Notes under the pieces: model-generated
What the model saw: only the letters and a program-made list of their open reading frames with translations
What the model was told of the DNA's origin: nothing
Databases searched by the model: none
Shown here: positions 51,321 to 60,570 of the stretch, one piece after another
Layout of the letters: each line of letters starts with the position of its first letter
Numbering within the stretch: the first letter of the stretch is position 1
Program-made: the position numbers and the translations under genes
Assembly: GCF_000337675.1 (NCBI RefSeq)
Contig: NZ_AOIB01000013.1
Location: 360,489 to 424,488, forward strand
Length of the DNA stretch: 64,000 nucleotides
Reading direction: 5' to 3'
DNA from: Natronococcus amylolyticus DSM 10524
Lineage (GTDB): Archaea; Halobacteriota; Halobacteria; Halobacteriales; Natrialbaceae

Positions 51321-52234
51321 TCGTACTCGATGGTCGCGGGCGGTTTGTGGGTGACGTCGTAGACGACCCGCGCGACGTTCTCGTTCTCGCCGGTGATTCG
51401 GGACTGGATGCGCTGGAGGGTCTCCCAGTCGAGTTCCTGGGCGCGGGCGGTCATCCCGTCGCGGGATTCGACCGACCGAACCGAGACGACCCAGCCGTGG
51501 ACCCGGTTGTCGCCTTTCACGCCCGTCGCCTTGCCGATCACCGCGGCCAGAGCCTGCCACGGATCGTACTCCTCGAGTTCCTCCTCGACGACGTGACAGG
51601 CGTGGCGGGCGACCTCGAGTTTCTCCTCGGTGACCTCGCCGATAACTCGGACGGCGAGCCCGGGGCCGGGGAACGGCATCCGCTCGGCGACGAGTTCGTC
51701 GAGTCCGAGATGGCGGGCGACCTCCCGAACCTCGTCCTTGTACAGATCGCGGACGGGTTCGACGATGCCGTCGAAGTCGACGACGTCGGGCAGGCCGCCG
51801 ACGTTGTGGTGGGACTTGATCCCGCCCTCGCTCTCGATGCGGTCGGGGTAGATCGTTCCCTGGACGAGGTAGTCCGCGTCCGCGTCCGTGGCCTCGCGCT
51901 CGAACTCGCGGATGAACTGCTCGCCGATAACCGCCCGCTTCTCCTCGGGATCGGTGACGCCCTCGAGCGCCTCCAGGAAGCGGTCCTTCGCGTCGACGAT
52001 CCGCAGCGACTCCATGTAGTCGAACGTCTCGCGGATCTGGGCGGTCTCGCCCTTTCGCATCAGTCCGGTGTCGACGTAGACTGGGGTGAGCTGGTCGCCG
52101 ATCGACTCGTAGGCAAGCGCCGCCGCGACGGAGGAGTCGACGCCGCCCGAGAGGGCGATGACCGCGTTCGCGTCGCCGACTTCGTTCTCGATCTCTTCGA
52201 CTGCTTCGGGGACAAACGTCTGTGTGTCGACCAT
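51317..52234 (-). CDS. guaA: GMP synthase, ATP-pyrophosphatase subunit
   Basis: A 305-residue GuaAb subunit. Archaea often split GMP synthase into glutaminase (GuaAa) and synthetase (GuaAb) parts; this is the second. The PP-loop motif [15 protein letters not shown] is present, with [39 protein letters not shown] and the late [17 protein letters not shown]. It catalyses XMP to GMP with ATP. It overlaps pyrG upstream and the DUF7126 gene downstream, so the three are one operon. The glutaminase subunit is not in the window. Confidence 0.95.
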   Translation of the reverse strand: MVDTQTFVPEAVEEIENEVGDANAVIALSGGVDSSVAAALAYESIGDQLTPVYVDTGLMRKGETAQIRETFDYMESLRIVDAKDRFLEALEGVTDPEEKRAVIGEQFIREFEREATDADADYLVQGTIYPDRIESEGGIKSHHNVGGLPDVVDFDGIVEPVRDLYKDEVREVARHLGLDELVAERMPFPGPGLAVRVIGEVTEEKLEVARHACHVVEEELEEYDPWQALAAVIGKATGVKGDNRVHGWVVSVRSVESRDGMTARAQELDWETLQRIQSRITGENENVARVVYDVTHKPPATIEYE

Positions 52235-53898
52235 CAGTGGGTTACCTCGGTTTCGCCGTCTGTCGTCGTATCGTCTGTGGTACGCTCGAGTGTGGCCTCG
52301 ACCAGGCCGAGAAACGGCGGACTCGGCTGTCCTGGTCGGGACGTGTACTCGGGGTGGAACTGCGTGCCAAGGAAGTAGGGGTGATCCTCGAGCTCGAGGA
52401 TCTCCATGCGGTTGCCCGCGGTGCCCGAGAACACGAGCGGCTCCTCGTCGAACCGGTCGAAGTACTCGGGGTTGACCTCGTAGCGGTGGCGGTGGCGCTC
52501 CGAACAGGAGGTGTCGCCGTACAGCTCGTAGGCGAGCGTCTCGGGCTCGATCACCGTCGTGTGCTCGCCGAGTCGCATCGTCCCGCCCATGTCCTCGACC
52601 TCGTACTGCTCCGGGAGGATGTCGATAACGGGGTGGGGCGTCTCCTCGTTCATCTCGGCGGAGTGGGCGTCCTCGAGGCCCAGCACGTGCCGGGCGTACT
52701 CGACGACGGCCATCTGGAAGCCGAGACAGAGCCCGAGGAACGGAACGTCGTTCTCGCGGGCGTAGCGGACCGCCTCGATCTTCCCCTCGGAGCCGCGCAT
52801 ACCGAAGCCGCCGGGAACGATGACGCCGTCCATCCCCTCGAGCTGGCCGTCGTGGTCGTCCGCCAGCTCGTCCGCGGCCACCCAGTGGACGTCGACGTCG
52901 ACGCCACGGTCGAAGCCGGCGTGTTTCAGCGACTCGTGGATGGACATGTAGGCGTCCTCGAGGTCGTACTTGCCGACCAGCGCGACGTCGACCGAGCCAT
53001 CTTTCTCAGTCGTGACGATCTTTCGCCACTCGTTGGCTCGCTGTCCCTCCGGTAAGGCCTCGCTCGCGAGTCCGAAGTGTTCGAGGACGTACTGGTCGAG
53101 TCCCTCCTCTTCGACCATCAGCGGAACGTGGTAGACGTCCTCGACGTCGGGGTTCGAGAACACGGCCTCCGTCTCGATGTCACAGAACAGCGCGATCTTC
53201 TCCTTCGTCTTGGGCTCGAGTCGGTCCTCACAACGCCCGACGATCACGTCGGGCTGGAGCCCGATCGAGCGAACCTCCTTGACCGAGTGCTGGGTCGGTT
53301 TGGTCTTCTGCTCGCCGTTTTTCGAGTACGGAACGAGGGTGACGTGGGTGAAGAGGATATCCTCCTCGTCTTCCTCGTGGGCGAACTGGCGTAAGGCCTC
53401 GAGGTAGGGCATCCCTTCGATGTCGCCGACGGTGCCGCCGACCTCGACGATGCAGACGTCGGTCCCCGCCGCCGCTTCGCGGATGCGGCGCTTGATGTCG
53501 TCGGTGATGTGGGGGATGATCTGAACCGTCTTCCCCAGATAGTCACCAGCCCGTTCCTTCTCGATGACGTGCTGGTAGGTCTTCCCGGTGGTGACGTTGT
53601 GGTCGGAGGTCATGTCGACGTCGAGGAAGCGCTCGTAGTTCCCCAGGTCGAGGTCGACCTCGCCGCCGTCCTCCAGGACGTACACCTCGCCGTGCTGGTA
53701 GGGGTTCATCGTCCCGGCGTCGACGTTCAGGTAGGGGTCGACCTTCACCGCGGTGACGTCGAACCCGGCGTTTTTCAGGAGGCGGCCGGTGCTCGCGGCC
53801 GTGATCCCCTTGCCGAGCCCCGACATAACCCCGCCGGTGACGAAAATGAACTTGTTCCCCAGCGAGGGATCATAATGAGTGTCCGATTCCGTCGGCAT
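52234..53898 (-). CDS. pyrG: CTP synthase
   Basis: A 554-residue CTP synthase with both domains. N-terminal synthetase: [20 protein letters not shown] (P-loop), [39 protein letters not shown]-terminal glutamine amidotransferase: [18 protein letters not shown], Cys in [15 protein letters not shown], and [13 protein letters not shown] with His-Glu. It makes CTP from UTP with glutamine. First gene of the pyrG-guaA-DUF7126 operon. The start ATG at 53898 is the family-like one. Confidence 0.97.
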   Translation of the reverse strand: MPTESDTHYDPSLGNKFIFVTGGVMSGLGKGITAASTGRLLKNAGFDVTAVKVDPYLNVDAGTMNPYQHGEVYVLEDGGEVDLDLGNYERFLDVDMTSDHNVTTGKTYQHVIEKERAGDYLGKTVQIIPHITDDIKRRIREAAAGTDVCIVEVGGTVGDIEGMPYLEALRQFAHEEDEEDILFTHVTLVPYSKNGEQKTKPTQHSVKEVRSIGLQPDVIVGRCEDRLEPKTKEKIALFCDIETEAVFSNPDVEDVYHVPLMVEEEGLDQYVLEHFGLASEALPEGQRANEWRKIVTTEKDGSVDVALVGKYDLEDAYMSIHESLKHAGFDRGVDVDVHWVAADELADDHDGQLEGMDGVIVPGGFGMRGSEGKIEAVRYARENDVPFLGLCLGFQMAVVEYARHVLGLEDAHSAEMNEETPHPVIDILPEQYEVEDMGGTMRLGEHTTVIEPETLAYELYGDTSCSERHRHRYEVNPEYFDRFDEEPLVFSGTAGNRMEILELEDHPYFLGTQFHPEYTSRPGQPSPPFLGLVEATLERTTDDTTTDGETEVTH

Positions 53899-54016
53899 AC
53901 CGAGTGTCCGCGCGAACGGTTGAAAACGATTTCGGGACCGGGGCGCGCCCGGTAACGGCTGTCAGTGCCGACGGTGACAGGTTCGGACGCCGACTCCTCG
54001 GTCGTCGGCAAATCCG

Positions 54017-54376
54017 CTACGACGCACCGGGATCCTCGTCCTGTACCTCCACGATCCGGGACTGGTCGACGTACTCGATCTCCCCGCCCAGCCGAAGCTG
54101 GATCGTTCGTCCGGGCAGGTCAGGATCGTCGTCGTCGGTCGGCTCCTCCGGAACCGAGACGGCCGTTACACCGCCGACCGAGACGTCCCGGCGCTGGATC
54201 GGGTCGTCCTCGTACTCGATCGTCTCCCAGGTCTCGAGATCGAAGTCGTCGATGTCTTCGCCGAAGTACTCCTCGGGCTCCTTGTCGACCGTGTCCTCGG
54301 TCTGAGACTCGCCGGTCGTCCGGTTGTCGTCGAACTGAACCTCCTCGTGTTTGTACTGTTTGAGATGAACCAGCAT
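54017..54376 (-). CDS. Small acidic hypothetical protein
   Basis: A 119-residue strongly acidic protein, starting MLVHLKQYKHEEVQFDDNRTTGES (split), with DFDLETWETIEYEDDPIQRRDV in the middle and VTAVSVPEEPTDDDDPDLPGRT near the end. The C-terminal RTIQLRLGGEIEYVDQSRIVEVQDE alternates like a beta-barrel. I do not recognise a family. It is located downstream of pyrG's promoter side, on the same strand as pyrG but upstream, 118 bases away, and is divergent from the cyclophilin-like gene. Confidence 0.6.
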   Translation of the reverse strand: MLVHLKQYKHEEVQFDDNRTTGESQTEDTVDKEPEEYFGEDIDDFDLETWETIEYEDDPIQRRDVSVGGVTAVSVPEEPTDDDDPDLPGRTIQLRLGGEIEYVDQSRIVEVQDEDPGAS

Positions 54377-54532
54377 ACTCCGACACACCACAAACACGCA
54401 GTTAACCGTTGGAGTGGAAGGAGCAACCCGTTAATCAGTGCTACCGTCCCGCCGACGGCTCGGTTCGGGTCGGCGACGGTCGATCCTGCGGCGATCGGTA
54501 GCTCGAAAGGGGCCTCGAGCGTCTGCCCGAGT

Positions 54533-54922
54533 ATGGACTTCCAGCCAGACCTCCGCGTCACGGTCGGCGACCGCGAACTGACCGCGACCTGGGTTGACGG
54601 CGCGCCCGAAACACGGACCGCACTCGAGGACGCCCTCCCCGTCTCCGGCGACGCGATCCGCTGGGGCGACGAACTGTACATCTCGGCGTCGCTCGACGCT
54701 CCGCTCGAGGACGGCCGGGAGGTCGTCCCCGAGGGGGCGATCGCCTACTGGCCCGCGGGCGAGAAGCTGTGTCTGTTCTGGGGGCCGACACCGGCGAGCG
54801 TCGACGACGAACCTCGCGCTGCCGCAGCCGTCACCGTCGTCGCTCGACTCGAGGAGACGGCACCGCTCGCGGATCTGACTGGTGGTGCAGAGCTGCGCCT
54901 CGAGCGCGCCAACGAACCGTAA
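54533..54922 (+). CDS. Cyclophilin-like-fold protein
   Basis: A 129-residue protein starting MDFQPDLRVTVGDRELTATW. The strand layout with GDAIRWGDELYISASLDAPLE and VPEGAIAYWPAGEKLCLFWGPTPAS matches the TM1367/DUF3830 group of cyclophilin-like proteins. Members of this group lack clear isomerase activity, and their role is unknown. The ATG at 54533 is the first with acidic coding character; it ends 57 bases before the membrane protein gene, so they may be co-transcribed. Confidence 0.78.
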   Translation: MDFQPDLRVTVGDRELTATWVDGAPETRTALEDALPVSGDAIRWGDELYISASLDAPLEDGREVVPEGAIAYWPAGEKLCLFWGPTPASVDDEPRAAAAVTVVARLEETAPLADLTGGAELRLERANEP

Positions 54923-54979
54923 CTCGAGCGAACACATCAGACGCGTATCTTTTTGCGGATCGACCGCGTATCGAATCAT

Positions 54980-55894
54980 ATGTCCCTCGAACACCGCCGG
55001 CCGGCCGCGAACGCCGACCAGCCGGATCTCGGCTTCCAGGCCGCGTTCGGCTTCTATCTCGGCCTCGTCGCCGGCGGCCTCGTCGCTCTCGTCGGGCTGG
55101 CGGCAGACGTGACGACCGCGACGCTGCTCGGCACGATTCCGACCGTCGTCACCGCCGTCACGCTTATCGGTCACGTCCTCGCGAAGCGCTCTCACGGCCT
55201 TCCCGAGCGGATCGGCCGTCGCCGTCGCCTGCGACTGGCCTGCTATCTGCCGGCCGTCGCCTTCGCCGCGGCGGCCGTCGCGCCGAGCGTGACCCCGCTC
55301 GGATCCGACGCGCGGTATCTCGTGGTAACGGTCCTCCCGGCGCTGGTCGTCGGCGTCACCGCCTTCGGACTCGCGAGCCTGTGCCGAAACCGGTTCGTCC
55401 GGGCGGTTACCCCCGACGAACCGGCGGCAACGTGGGCCTATCGACCGGCGGGGCTGCTCCACGCGGGAAGCGTTCTGGTCGCACTGTCGCTGGCGTTCGT
55501 CTTCGTGGCCGGTATCGCGAGTATCGTCGCCGGAAGCCTACGCGGGCTGTTCTGGATCGCGTTCGGCGCCGTCATGTTCGTCTGGACGTGGGCCGTCGGC
55601 AAGGGTGACGACAACGGTAAGAAGTACTACGGCAACCGATTCTCGCTCGACGTGGATGCACAGACCCAGCAGGGCGAACTGCGCGCACACGAACGCGGCG
55701 TTCGACACGACCAGGGCCGCTCGAGGAAGCTGATTCCCTGGGAGAAGATTTCCGGCGTTCGGCTCACGGAGGACGAACTCGTCCTCGAGCGGCGGTTCCG
55801 GAACCTCCGCTGTGATCGCGACGCGATCGACGACCCCGAGTCGGTGTACGAGGCTCTCGAGGAGCTGAACGCACGCGTCGAAACGAGGAACTGA
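54980..55894 (+). CDS. Membrane protein with C-terminal PH-like domain, unknown
   Basis: A 304-residue protein. The first 200 residues carry about six hydrophobic helices (FQAAFGFYLGLVAGGLVALVG, TLLGTIPTVVTAVTLIGHVL, ACYLPAVAFAAAAVAPSV, YLVVTVLPALVVGVTAFGL, AGLLHAGSVLVALSLAFVFV, GLFWIAFGAVMFVWTWAV). The last 90 residues (FSLDVDAQTQQGELRAHERG, RKLIPWEKISGVRLTEDELVL) form a bacterial-PH-like beta-domain. No family name is offered. ATG at 54980 is chosen by the halophile-like sequence that follows. Not obviously linked to infB. Confidence 0.7.
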   Translation: MSLEHRRPAANADQPDLGFQAAFGFYLGLVAGGLVALVGLAADVTTATLLGTIPTVVTAVTLIGHVLAKRSHGLPERIGRRRRLRLACYLPAVAFAAAAVAPSVTPLGSDARYLVVTVLPALVVGVTAFGLASLCRNRFVRAVTPDEPAATWAYRPAGLLHAGSVLVALSLAFVFVAGIASIVAGSLRGLFWIAFGAVMFVWTWAVGKGDDNGKKYYGNRFSLDVDAQTQQGELRAHERGVRHDQGRSRKLIPWEKISGVRLTEDELVLERRFRNLRCDRDAIDDPESVYEALEELNARVETRN

Positions 55895-55910
55895 GCCGTA
55901 GAACGAGTCG

Positions 55911-57710
55911 CTATTTCCCCCAGAAGGGGTCCCGGCTGCGCTGCTTGTCGAGATACATGTTCAGCGCCTCGAGCTCGTCGCCGGGGATCTCGCTCGAGAG
56001 CTCCTGTTCTAAGATCTTCGCGTGTTTCTCTGGGATCTCGATCCAGAGCTCGTCGTCCTCCTCGATCTGGCGGCCGACGGTGGGGCCGTCGATGGCGACC
56101 GAGACGCGGTTGCCCGCGCGGGCCTCGTCGACGTCCTCGCCCTGCTCCTGGATCCCCTTGACCTGGCCGACGCGCTCGGCCTCGTTGCCCTCGAACTTCA
56201 CGACGTTCGCGTTGTTCTGGACCGTCCCGGAGTTTACTTCGACGCCGACGACGGCGGGATCGTTCTGCCGGAAGGTGTGATCGGGCAGGATCCGGAAGCG
56301 CGCAGGGCGGACGATGTTCTCGAGGATGGTGTCCTGCTGGGCGCGCTCGAGGTCTTCGACGAACTCCTCGTACTCCTCGATCAGCTGGTAGATGACCTCG
56401 TCGGTAAACACGCGGACGTCCTCGATCTCGGCGCGCTGTTCGGCGTCGCCGAGCACGTCGACGTTGAAGCCCAGAATCACCTGCTCTTTCCCCTCCTCGG
56501 CCGTCGAGGCGACCGACACGTCCCGCGGGGCGACGTCGCCGACCTCCGCGCGGACGATCGGCACCTCTGCCTCCTCTAAGGCGTCGGCCATCGCCTCGAG
56601 GCTGCCGAGCGTGTCGGCCTTGACGACGACGCCGGCCTCCTCCGTGTCGACGGCGATGCTCGCGAGTTCGTCCTCGACCTCCGCGACGACGTCCGCGCGG
56701 TCGCGGTCGCGGATGACGCGAACCGGGGCGCCCGCGATCGCGTCGCCCAGATCGGGCGCGGCGACCTTGATCCCGGTCGCGGCCGACACCTCGTCGACCT
56801 TCTCGAACCGGCTCTCGGTCCGGATCTCCTCGAGCGGTCGGGGCTGGAGCAGCGCGCGGACGTCGGTGACGATCGGCTCGTTCGTCCCGCCGACGACGAT
56901 CGTATCGCTCGCCCGGAGCGTCCCGTCATAGAGGACGAGATCGATCGTCTTTCCGAACCCCTTCTCCTCTTTGACCTCGAGGACGGTGCCGACGCCGGGG
57001 CCGGCGACGTCGATCTCCATCTCCTCTTTCATGTAGCGCTGGGAGAGGCCCATCATTACGGCCAGCAGGTCGGGCACCCCTTCGCCGGTCATCGCCGAGA
57101 CGGGGACGACACCGACGTTGCGCTGGAAGTTCTGGACCCGCCAGTACAGATCCGCGGAGAACCCCTCGTCCGAGAGGTTGCCGATGATCTCGTAGAGGCT
57201 CTCGTCGAGGCGCGAACGGACGCGGTCCGACTGGGCCTCGTAGGTCGCGTTGATCGGCGAGTCCTCGTTTGCGTTCCAGCCGGGGACGGTGTCGATCTTG
57301 TTCGCGGCGACGATAAACGGCGTCTGGGAGCGCTGGAGGATGTCGAGCGCCTCGAGCGTCTGGGGCTGAAAGCCGTCGTTGACGTCCACCACCAGGATCG
57401 CGATGTCGGCCAGCGCCCCGCCGCGCGAGCGCAGCGTCGTAAAGGAGTGGTGGCCCGGCGTGTCGATGAACAGCAGGCCGGGCAGGTCGAAGTCGTCTGG
57501 GTCGACGAGTTCGCCCGCGATCGAGGAGATAACGTCGAGCGGAACCGCGGTCGCCCCGATGTGTTGGGTAATCGCGCCCGCTTCACCCTCGATGACCGCG
57601 GAGCCGCGGATCTTGTCGAGGAGACTGGTCTTGCCGTGATCGACGTGTCCGAGGACCGCGACGATCGGCGTTCGCAGAGATGTGGGGTCGTGTGTATCCG
57701 AATCAGACAT
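55911..57710 (-). CDS. infB: Translation initiation factor aIF-5B (IF-2 homologue)
   Basis: A 599-residue GTPase joining ribosomal subunits in archaeal initiation. G domain: VAVLGHVDHGKTSLLDKIRG (G1), ITQHIGATAVPL (switch I), FIDTPGHHSFTTLRSRG (G3) and VAANKIDTVPGW (G4). The beta-barrel domain, the EF-Tu-like domain and the C-terminal barrel follow (RPARFRILPDHTFRQND). Start MSDSDTHDPTSLRTP at 57710. It is divergent from the PRC-barrel gene. Confidence 0.96.
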   Translation of the reverse strand: MSDSDTHDPTSLRTPIVAVLGHVDHGKTSLLDKIRGSAVIEGEAGAITQHIGATAVPLDVISSIAGELVDPDDFDLPGLLFIDTPGHHSFTTLRSRGGALADIAILVVDVNDGFQPQTLEALDILQRSQTPFIVAANKIDTVPGWNANEDSPINATYEAQSDRVRSRLDESLYEIIGNLSDEGFSADLYWRVQNFQRNVGVVPVSAMTGEGVPDLLAVMMGLSQRYMKEEMEIDVAGPGVGTVLEVKEEKGFGKTIDLVLYDGTLRASDTIVVGGTNEPIVTDVRALLQPRPLEEIRTESRFEKVDEVSAATGIKVAAPDLGDAIAGAPVRVIRDRDRADVVAEVEDELASIAVDTEEAGVVVKADTLGSLEAMADALEEAEVPIVRAEVGDVAPRDVSVASTAEEGKEQVILGFNVDVLGDAEQRAEIEDVRVFTDEVIYQLIEEYEEFVEDLERAQQDTILENIVRPARFRILPDHTFRQNDPAVVGVEVNSGTVQNNANVVKFEGNEAERVGQVKGIQEQGEDVDEARAGNRVSVAIDGPTVGRQIEEDDELWIEIPEKHAKILEQELSSEIPGDELEALNMYLDKQRSRDPFWGK

Positions 57711-57817
57711 GGTGACCACCCGAGAAGGTCTTGGGTAAACCGTCCGTAGGACGGTAGTTAAACCCATCGTCACGGCCCTCGGATTTGTGGAACTCAGTGT
57801 TCGATCGGCCCGTGGAG

Positions 57818-57824
57818 TTTAATA
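57818..57824 (+). promoter_or_regulatory. TATA-like box of the PRC-barrel/NOB1 operon
   Basis: TTTAATA, 24-30 bases before the ATG at 57848. Confidence 0.5.
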
Positions 57825-57847
57825 GCAACTAGTAAGTACGGGGTAGC

Positions 57848-58093
57848 ATGAGCGAAGTGCTCGCCGAGAACCTCTCGGGGAAGTCCGTCATGGGGTCTGA
57901 CGGAACGGAACTGGGAATGCTCTACAACATCACGACCGAGATCAAATCGGGGACGCTCCACGACCTCGTTATCGAACCGAACGACGAACTGCCAAACCAG
58001 ACGATCGACTTCGACACCGACGACGACGGCCGGTTCCGCGTGCCCATCAACCGCGTCCGGGCCGTGAAAGACTACATCGTCATTCAGCGCTAA
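57848..58093 (+). CDS. PRC-barrel domain protein
   Basis: An 81-residue single PRC-barrel: LSGKSVMGSDGTELGMLYNI, TLHDLVIEPND, and RFRVPINRVRAVKDYIVIQR. The length and pattern match the short archaeal PRC-barrel proteins, which are linked to RNA metabolism and to cell division (CdpB) in haloarchaea; which subgroup this is cannot be told without a search. It lies 4 bases before NOB1, so the two are probably co-translated. Confidence 0.88.
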   Translation: MSEVLAENLSGKSVMGSDGTELGMLYNITTEIKSGTLHDLVIEPNDELPNQTIDFDTDDDGRFRVPINRVRAVKDYIVIQR

Positions 58094-58097
58094 CCGT

Positions 58098-58556
58098 ATG
58101 TACGTTCTCGACTCCTCGGCTTTTATCCACGACTATCACACGACCGAACAGATCGCGACGATTCCGCTCGTCCGCGAGGAACTCAAAGACGAGAGCGCCT
58201 ATCGCTACGATGCGATGGAGGGCTCGGGGATGCACATCCACATCCCCAACGAGGACACGACCGAGAAGGTCAGCCGCGCGGCGAGCGAATCGGGCGACCT
58301 CGAGGTCCTCTCGGACACCGACGTCAGACTCGTCGCGGCCAGCTTCGAGCTCGACGCGACCCTCGTCACCGACGACTACGCGATGCAAAACGTCGCCGAA
58401 AAGCTGAACGTCGACGTCGAGGTGATCGCCCGGGACGGGATCGAAGAACAGCGTAGCTGGCGGTTCCAGTGTCAGGGCTGCGGACGGGAGTTCGACGAGG
58501 AGAAAGAGCGCTGCCCGATCTGCGGGTCGGGACTGGCGCGCAAGAACCCGAACTAG
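58098..58556 (+). CDS. nob1: Endonuclease NOB1 (18S/16S rRNA 3'-end maturation)
   Basis: A 152-residue NOB1. The PIN domain (residues 1-110) has acidic residues in YVLDSSAFIHD, TIPLVREELKD and DATLVTDDYAMQNVA, and the C-terminal zinc ribbon is FQCQGCGREFDEEKERCPICGSGL. NOB1 cleaves the 3' end of precursor small-subunit rRNA. ATG at 58098 directly follows the PRC-barrel gene. The stop overlaps the end of the CPBP gene by four bases. Confidence 0.93.
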   Translation: MYVLDSSAFIHDYHTTEQIATIPLVREELKDESAYRYDAMEGSGMHIHIPNEDTTEKVSRAASESGDLEVLSDTDVRLVAASFELDATLVTDDYAMQNVAEKLNVDVEVIARDGIEEQRSWRFQCQGCGREFDEEKERCPICGSGLARKNPN

Positions 58557-59650
58557 GCGACCAGGATAATCATCTGGATCGCGTTGTACGCGCCGTGGAC
58601 CAGCGCCGGTACCACCAGGTTTTCGGTCCGTTCGTAGATGAACCCGAGCACGAGCGAGAGTCCGAACAGCACGACCAGACTCGCAAGAATCTGACCGGGG
58701 CCCGCGGTCGCGTACGCGACGACGTGAACCCCCGCGAAGATGACGCTCGAGACGGCGATGGCACCGTACCGCGAGAACGTCTCGTACAGCGACTTCTGGA
58801 TGACGTTTCGGTAGAGCAGCTCCTCGAAGGGACCGACCACTAGCAACATCCCGGGGACGATCACCATCAACAGCTCGGGGTTCTGTTCGACCTGCTGGGT
58901 CGTCCCGTGGTCGGCGGTATCGACGCCGACGACGGTCATCGCGACCGAGATCGCGATCAGCGCACCGAACAGCAGGATCAGCCCGCCGACCGTCCAGCCT
59001 ACTGCTCGCAGGTTCGGCACCTCGAGGTCGAGAAACGACAGGTCGTACCCGCGAAGCGCCATGGTGAGCGCCGCGACGGAGCCGAGCCCGAGCGCCGTCG
59101 AGAGGTACTGGAGGAGCTGGCCCTGCATACCGTCGGCCCCGAACAGGGGAGCGAGGAAGACGCTGACCAGCGCCATCGCGATCAGTCCGGCGAAGCCGAC
59201 GACAGTCATCGTCGAGAACCGATACGTCCGCTCGATCAGTCCGCGCGCCGAGACGCCACGGTAGTCGGCGGCCGCGACGCCGATCGAGCCGCCGGCCGAG
59301 GCGAACGCCAGAAAGAGCAGCGAGACAGTTCCGTCGAGACCGGGAACGGCGGTCGACCCGGTGATCCCCTGGTTGAGCGCGTACCCGGTCAACAGCACGA
59401 CACCCAAACTGGAGCCCGCGGCGAGGGCGGCGCCGGGTACCACGCCGAGTGCGCCGTGACGGCGAGCGAGGAAGGCGACGACGGAGACGACCGCGAGCGC
59501 CCCCGCCACCTGGACGAACGGATCCCCGATCCCGTCGCGGACGGGAGCGAGGACGGCGACCATGGCGACGACTGCAGGAACGACCCCGAGCGACGGGACG
59601 AGCGAGTCGTCGGTCCCGCTCCCGTCGCCGGAGCGTGCTGTCTCGTTCAT
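58553..59650 (-). CDS. CPBP family intramembrane metalloprotease
   Basis: A 365-residue integral membrane protein with about eight helices. The CPBP/Abi motif EELLYR (GPFEELLYRNVIQKSL) lies near residue 275, followed by the His of FAGVHVVAYATAGPG and the late HGAYNAIQMII with His and Asn, which complete the active site. Family members are Rce1-like proteases or pheromone-immunity-type proteins. ATG at 59650 (MNETARSGDGSGTDD) gives the acidic N-terminal tail. It is convergent with nob1. Confidence 0.87.
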   Translation of the reverse strand: MNETARSGDGSGTDDSLVPSLGVVPAVVAMVAVLAPVRDGIGDPFVQVAGALAVVSVVAFLARRHGALGVVPGAALAAGSSLGVVLLTGYALNQGITGSTAVPGLDGTVSLLFLAFASAGGSIGVAAADYRGVSARGLIERTYRFSTMTVVGFAGLIAMALVSVFLAPLFGADGMQGQLLQYLSTALGLGSVAALTMALRGYDLSFLDLEVPNLRAVGWTVGGLILLFGALIAISVAMTVVGVDTADHGTTQQVEQNPELLMVIVPGMLLVVGPFEELLYRNVIQKSLYETFSRYGAIAVSSVIFAGVHVVAYATAGPGQILASLVVLFGLSLVLGFIYERTENLVVPALVHGAYNAIQMIILVA

Positions 59651-59894
59651 ATCCGTGCATTCGATCGCGTACTCATAGGGGCTCCGCAATCGATCATCGG
59701 AACCGCCGCGCGATCGCACCGATCGAACGAAGAGTTAACAACCAGGATACAGAACGCACGCCCATGAAGCGTGAGAGCGTACCGCGACCGAAACGCCGCG
59801 TCGGTCGACGACCGGTAGCGGTTACCTGCCGACCCGCCTCCGCCGGGGATGCTCGCGGGTCTCGAGGCGGGAGCGAACTCGTGCGGTGAGCGAG
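59651..59894. other. Intergenic region between CPBP and Bat-type HTH genes
   Basis: About 240 bases. It contains GAGTTAACAACCAGG near 59731 and a 41-codon frame (59764-59889) that is Arg-rich and not convincing. The promoters of the two divergent genes must lie here. Confidence 0.35.
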
Positions 59895-60551
59895 ATGAGC
59901 TTCATCGCCGAGTACTCGCTGTCGAACCACCCGATCATGCGAACCGCACGTCGCCGGGTGCCCGAGGTGACGATCGAGGTCGAAGACGAGCAGTCGGATC
60001 GTCACGACGGCTCCCACCTCATCTTTCGAGCGAGCGGCGCGACGGAAGCGCTCGAGCGGTTCTTCGAGGCGCTGGCGGACGATCGATCGGTCGACGAGTT
60101 CGAACGGCTCTCGACGGTCTCCGAGCGGTGTCTCTTTCGCGTTCGACTCACCCCCGAAGGGGAGCGAGGGATGACCTACACCGACGCCTTCGAACTCGGC
60201 ATCACGTTTCTCGACATCGGACTGCAAGCGGAGTCGGTTCGCTATCGGGCACACTTTCCGAGCCGTGAGGCGCTGGCGGCCTACCGGGAGCGTTGTGACG
60301 AGCGGGAGTTGGCGTTTTCGCTGCGCCGGCTCTACCGGAGCGAGGACGATGCGGCTGAGCGGTACGACCTCACGCCCCGCCAGGCCGACGTCCTGCGTCG
60401 GGCGCTGGAACGAGGGTACTTCGACGTCCCCCGGAAGGTCTCCGCCGAGGAGCTGGCCGAGGAGTTCGAGATCTCGAGCCAGGCGCTCTCGGCGTTGCTC
60501 CGGCGCGGCCAGCGGACGATCCTGCGAGACGCATTCGACGACGAGGAGTAG
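59895..60551 (+). CDS. Bat-type (bacterio-opsin activator-like) HTH transcriptional regulator
   Basis: A 218-residue regulator of the haloarchaeal HTH_10 family. The N-terminal sensor-like part (MSFIAEYSLSNHPIMRTARRRV, LIFRASGATEALERFFEALA) is followed by the HTH_10 domain LTPRQADVLRRALERGYFDV, KVSAEELAEEFEISSQALSA, LLRRGQRTILRD. It has no light- or redox-sensing PAS/GAF domain, unlike Bat itself. The ATG at 59895 is used, with a GTG nine bases upstream as an alternative. Target genes are unknown. Confidence 0.88.
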   Translation: MSFIAEYSLSNHPIMRTARRRVPEVTIEVEDEQSDRHDGSHLIFRASGATEALERFFEALADDRSVDEFERLSTVSERCLFRVRLTPEGERGMTYTDAFELGITFLDIGLQAESVRYRAHFPSREALAAYRERCDERELAFSLRRLYRSEDDAAERYDLTPRQADVLRRALERGYFDVPRKVSAEELAEEFEISSQALSALLRRGQRTILRDAFDDEE

Positions 60552-60570
60552 GAACGACTGTCGGTCAGGG

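Noticed and set aside
59764..59889. 41-codon frame before the Bat-type gene
   Set aside because: Arg-rich with no halophilic composition and overlaps the promoter area.
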